Assembly: GCA_021731425.1 (NCBI GenBank)
Contig: JAKFXJ010000254.1
Location: 1 to 9,553 of the forward strand
Direction: 5' to 3'
From: Limnohabitans sp.
GTDB taxonomy: Bacteria; Pseudomonadota; Gammaproteobacteria; Burkholderiales; Burkholderiaceae_C
DNA length: 9,553 nucleotides
The notes beneath the pieces are model-generated. The model was not told the origin of the DNA. It worked only from the letters and a program-made list of their open reading frames with translations, and made no database searches. The translations under genes were made by a program, and so were the position numbers. Below, piece by piece: positions 6,851 to 9,553 of the stretch (within the stretch, counting starts at the first letter, position 1; each line of letters opens with the position of its first letter).

Positions 6851-7545
6851 TGGACCGCTTTTTCAATCTCGGTCAAGGCGGTGTGGCGCACGTCGGCCCC
6901 TTTGACCACATAAATCACAAACTCAGCGATGTTCTTGGCATGGTCACCAATGCGCTCGATAGCCTTGGCCACAAACAACAAGTCCAGGCTGGCCGAGATC
7001 GTGCGGGGGTCTTCCATCATGTAGGTGACCAGCTTGCGCACAAAACCATTGAATTCGGCGTCGATCAAGTCGTCCTCTTTCAAGATGACCAGCGCGGTGT
7101 TCACATCCAGGCGGGCGAAGGCATCGAGTGCTTTGCGCAGCAAGCCGGTGGCCAGATCGGCCGCGACCCGCAATTCGGAGGATGGCAAATTGCGAGGACT
7201 GCCCTGCTCCAAGATCAGCTTGACCATGCGGGCGATGCGCTCAGCCTCATCACCGGCACGCTCCAAGTTGCCGGTGATTTTGGAGATGGCCATGAGCAAA
7301 CGCAAATCGCGTGCGGTAGGCTGGCGGCGGGCGATGATCGAGGCCAATTCGGCATCGATTTCGACCTCCAGGGCATTGACCTGCCGCTCGGTGGCCACGA
7401 CTTGTTCGGCCACTTCGGAGCTGAACTGGGCCAGTGCATAGACCGCATGGCGCGTTTGTGATTCGACCAAACCGCCCAATTCCAGAACGCGTGAAGATAC
7501 GCCGGTCAGTTCGGCATCAAATTGACTTGAAATGTGCTTGTCCAT
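6847..7545 (-). CDS. phoU: Phosphate signalling protein PhoU
   Basis: PhoU is a cytoplasmic all-helical protein that links the Pst transporter to PhoR and keeps the kinase off when phosphate is sufficient. The 232-residue length is normal for the family. Its two three-helix repeats each carry the metal-cluster motif: ERAGDEA (95-101) and ERIGDHA (197-203). The ATG at 7545 has AGGAG six bases upstream and lies 13 bp after the pstB stop. The end overlaps phoB by 4 bp. Its position between pstB and phoB puts transporter, relay and regulator in one transcription unit. Confidence 0.96.
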   Translation of the reverse strand: MDKHISSQFDAELTGVSSRVLELGGLVESQTRHAVYALAQFSSEVAEQVVATERQVNALEVEIDAELASIIARRQPTARDLRLLMAISKITGNLERAGDEAERIARMVKLILEQGSPRNLPSSELRVAADLATGLLRKALDAFARLDVNTALVILKEDDLIDAEFNGFVRKLVTYMMEDPRTISASLDLLFVAKAIERIGDHAKNIAEFVIYVVKGADVRHTALTEIEKAVQ

Positions 7546-7558
7546 GGAGGTCTCCTGA

Positions 7559-8332
7559 TCAGCCGAAACGGCCGGTGATGTAGTCTTCGGTTTCTTGCTT
7601 GGCGGGCTTCATGAAAATCTGCTCGGTCTGGCCAAATTCGACCAGCTCGCCCAAGTACATGTAAGCCGTGAAATCGGACACACGCGCAGCTTGCTGCATG
7701 TTGTGCGTCACGATGGCCACGGTGTATTCCTTTTTCAACTCGCTCACCAACTCTTCGACTTTGGCAGTCGAGATCGGGTCCAATGCCGAGGTGGGCTCAT
7801 CGAGCAGGATGACCTTGGGTTTGACGGCCACCGTGCGGGCAATGCACAAACGCTGCTGCTGACCGCCTGAGAGCGACAGACCGCTTTGGCCCAATTTGTC
7901 TTTGACTTCGTTCCAAATGGCCGCCTTGGTGAGAGCAGACTCCACGCGCTCGTCCATGTCAGAGCGGCTGAGGTTCTCGTACAAACGCACACCAAAGGCG
8001 ATGTTGTCGTAAATGGACATGGGGAACGGTGTGGGCTTTTGGAACACCATGCCAATTTGCGCACGCAGCAAGTTCAGGTCTTGGCCTTTGTCCAGGATGT
8101 TCTGGCCATAAAAGTTGATCTGGCCCTCTGCACGCTGGCCAGGGTAGAGGCTGTACATGCGGTTGAGCGTGCGCAACAAGGTGGACTTGCCGCAACCGGA
8201 TGGACCAATGAAGGCTGTGACACGGTGCTCGGCGATGTTCAGATTGACGTTTTTCAGGCCTTTGAATTTGCCGTAATAAAAGTCCAGATTGCGCACTTCG
8301 AGGGCGTTTTGAGTCGGTGTCTTGTCAGGCAT
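7559..8332 (-). CDS. pstB: Phosphate ABC transporter ATP-binding protein PstB
   Basis: PstB is the ATPase that powers phosphate import through PstC/PstA. The 257-residue protein contains all the ABC motifs: Walker [10 protein letters not shown] (43-51), the Q-loop glutamine Q98 in [11 protein letters not shown], signature [13 protein letters not shown] (154-166), Walker B VILLDEP (174-180) and the switch histidine H210. The [15 protein letters not shown] stretch and the C-terminal YITGRFG are characteristic of PstB and separate it from other ABC ATPases. The ATG at 8332 has AGGA five to six bases upstream. The gap from pstA is 54 bp, with no hairpin or Pho box that I can see in it. Confidence 0.97.
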   Translation of the reverse strand: MPDKTPTQNALEVRNLDFYYGKFKGLKNVNLNIAEHRVTAFIGPSGCGKSTLLRTLNRMYSLYPGQRAEGQINFYGQNILDKGQDLNLLRAQIGMVFQKPTPFPMSIYDNIAFGVRLYENLSRSDMDERVESALTKAAIWNEVKDKLGQSGLSLSGGQQQRLCIARTVAVKPKVILLDEPTSALDPISTAKVEELVSELKKEYTVAIVTHNMQQAARVSDFTAYMYLGELVEFGQTEQIFMKPAKQETEDYITGRFG

Positions 8333-8386
8333 GTTGATTCCTGTGTGTACAAAAAGAGAGGGTCGTGGAATTCGAAACTATCAGCC

Positions 8387-9247
8387 TCAGGCCGACTGTT
8401 TGTCTCTGAAAAACACACGGGCCAAGATATTCAAAACCAGTACCGTCATGGTGATCAAGAGTGCCCCACCCCAAGCCAGACGAATCCAGTTGTCATAAGG
8501 ACTCATGGCAAATTGGAAAATCACGACCGGCAAATTGGCCATGGGCTTGCTCATGTCATCGTTGTAGAACTGGTTGCTCAATGCAGTGAACAACAAAGGC
8601 GCTGTCTCACCGCTGATACGGGCGATGGCCAACAAAACACCGGTAATCACACCGCTTTTGGCCGCACGCAGGGTCACCGACAGGGACACTTTCCAACGCG
8701 GCGCCCCCAGAGCAAAAGCCGCCTCGCGCAAGCTGCCGGGCACCAAGCGGAGCATGTTTTCAGTGGTCCGCATGACCACAGGCACAGCAATCAGCGCCAG
8801 CGCCAAGCTGCCTGCGTAGCCAGAGAAGCCACCCAAGGTGGCCACGGCGATGGCGTACACAAACAAACCAATCACGATCGATGGCGCCGACAACATGATG
8901 TCGGTCACAAAACGGGTCAACTCAGCCGTTTTGCTTTGATCACCGTATTCGGTGAGGTATATGCCCGCCAAGATGCCCACTGGCGTCGCCACCAACACCG
9001 ACAAACCCACCATCATCAAACTGCCCACGATGGCATTTCGCAATCCACCGCCATCGGTGCCTGGCGCAGGAGTGTCCTTGGTCAAGATGTTCCAGTCCAG
9101 GGCGGCAAAGCCGTTGGAAAACAAGACCACCAAAATCCACAGCAAAACGGTCAAACCCAATCCCATGGCGAGCATGGAGGTGACCATGCCCCAAGCATTG
9201 GCCATGCGACGACGACGGTAAAGCGCGTGATTCATGTTCATTGACAT
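8387..9247 (-). CDS. pstA: Phosphate ABC transporter permease PstA
   Basis: PstA is one of the two inner-membrane permease subunits of the PstSCAB phosphate importer. The 286-residue protein has about six hydrophobic segments (near 24-44, 70-98, 117-138, 147-161, 197-213 and 259-280). The cytoplasmic EAA loop that contacts PstB is REAAFALGAPRW (174-185). LSAPSIVIGLFVY and ISGETAPLLFTAL are PstA-typical stretches. I chose ATG 9247 because AAGGGG lies seven bases upstream inside pstC; an ATG two codons later is possible. The start follows the pstC stop after a single base (TGACATG), so coupling is likely. Confidence 0.96.
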   Translation of the reverse strand: MSMNMNHALYRRRRMANAWGMVTSMLAMGLGLTVLLWILVVLFSNGFAALDWNILTKDTPAPGTDGGGLRNAIVGSLMMVGLSVLVATPVGILAGIYLTEYGDQSKTAELTRFVTDIMLSAPSIVIGLFVYAIAVATLGGFSGYAGSLALALIAVPVVMRTTENMLRLVPGSLREAAFALGAPRWKVSLSVTLRAAKSGVITGVLLAIARISGETAPLLFTALSNQFYNDDMSKPMANLPVVIFQFAMSPYDNWIRLAWGGALLITMTVLVLNILARVFFRDKQSA

Positions 9248-9248
9248 G

Positions 9249-9553
9249 TCAGAACCCCTTGGCTTTTTCAGCCCGATTGATCATGATTTTGGCCAGGGCC
9301 AGCACCACAAAAGTGATCACAAACAGAAGGAAGCCGAGCGCAAACAAAGAAGACATGTGGAAGTCGGCGGCCTCGCCAAATTCGTTGGCCAAGGTCGATG
9401 CTATCGATGTGCCTGGAGAGAAAAGCGAAGTGGGCATGCGGTTGGCATTGCCGATCACAAAGGTCACCGCCATGGTCTCGCCCAAGGCGCGACCCAAGCC
9501 GAGCATGATGCCGCCGATGACACCTTTTTGGGTGTAAGGCAACACGATCTTGC
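9249..9553 (-). CDS. pstC: Phosphate ABC transporter permease PstC, C-terminal part (cut by right edge)
   Basis: Only the last 101 codons are present; the frame is open at the window edge and no start codon belongs to this part. The visible sequence contains the EAA-loop end and the PstC hallmark [19 protein letters not shown], followed by a loop with [17 protein letters not shown] and a final hydrophobic helix ending in NRAEKAKGF. It forms the permease pair with PstA. The rest of pstC, any pstS and the main operon promoter should lie beyond the right edge. Confidence 0.95.
   Translation of the reverse strand, partial: KIVLPYTQKGVIGGIMLGLGRALGETMAVTFVIGNANRMPTSLFSPGTSIASTLANEFGEAADFHMSSLFALGFLLFVITFVVLALAKIMINRAEKAKGF

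Noticed and set aside
7886..9244. 452-codon plus-strand open frame opposite pstB and pstA
   Set aside because: It spans the antisense of two well-identified genes and the gap between them, has extreme His/Gln content and matches no family I know.

Overview
The window looks like the chromosome of a betaproteobacterium, probably Burkholderiales and perhaps Comamonadaceae. This is inferred from the gene order pstC-pstA-pstB-phoU-phoB-phoR, the moderately high GC and the protein sequences; no rRNA or marker gene is present to settle it. The DNA is densely coding. I see no RNA genes, insertion sequences, CRISPR arrays or long repeats.

Layout. Positions 1-85 hold the last 27 codons of an unrecognised plus-strand gene, closed by a clear rho-independent terminator (94-126). 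A minus-strand gene (133-741) encodes a small membrane protein whose histidine pattern resembles the Mpo1/DUF962 family. A short divergent promoter region (742-848) separates it from a plus-strand GT4 glycosyltransferase (849-2054). The rest of the window, 2040-9553, is one minus-strand block. Reading in its direction of transcription it contains pstC (cut by the right edge), pstA, pstB, phoU, phoB, phoR, a UDP-glucose 6-dehydrogenase gene (ugd) and a lysophospholipid transporter gene (lplT). Most junctions overlap or are separated by 1-13 bp. The larger gaps are pstA-pstB (54 bp) and phoR-ugd (99 bp). The glycosyltransferase and lplT converge and overlap by 15 bp.

How the genes fit together. 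PstC/PstA/PstB form the membrane and ATPase parts of the high-affinity phosphate importer. PhoU relays transporter status to the kinase PhoR, which phosphorylates the activator PhoB. Downstream come genes that suggest a membrane-lipid response to phosphate shortage. Ugd makes UDP-glucuronate, LplT moves lysophospholipids across the inner membrane, and the GT4 enzyme resembles those that build phosphate-free glycolipids (SqdX/MgtA/Agt type). The divergent promoter region holds a Pho-box-like site facing the glycosyltransferase (14 of 18 consensus positions) and a weaker one facing the Mpo1-like gene (12 of 18). The most interesting reading is therefore a PhoB-controlled lipid-remodelling locus attached to the phosphate-sensing operon. 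The genes and the box sequences are visible directly; the pathway and the regulation are inference.
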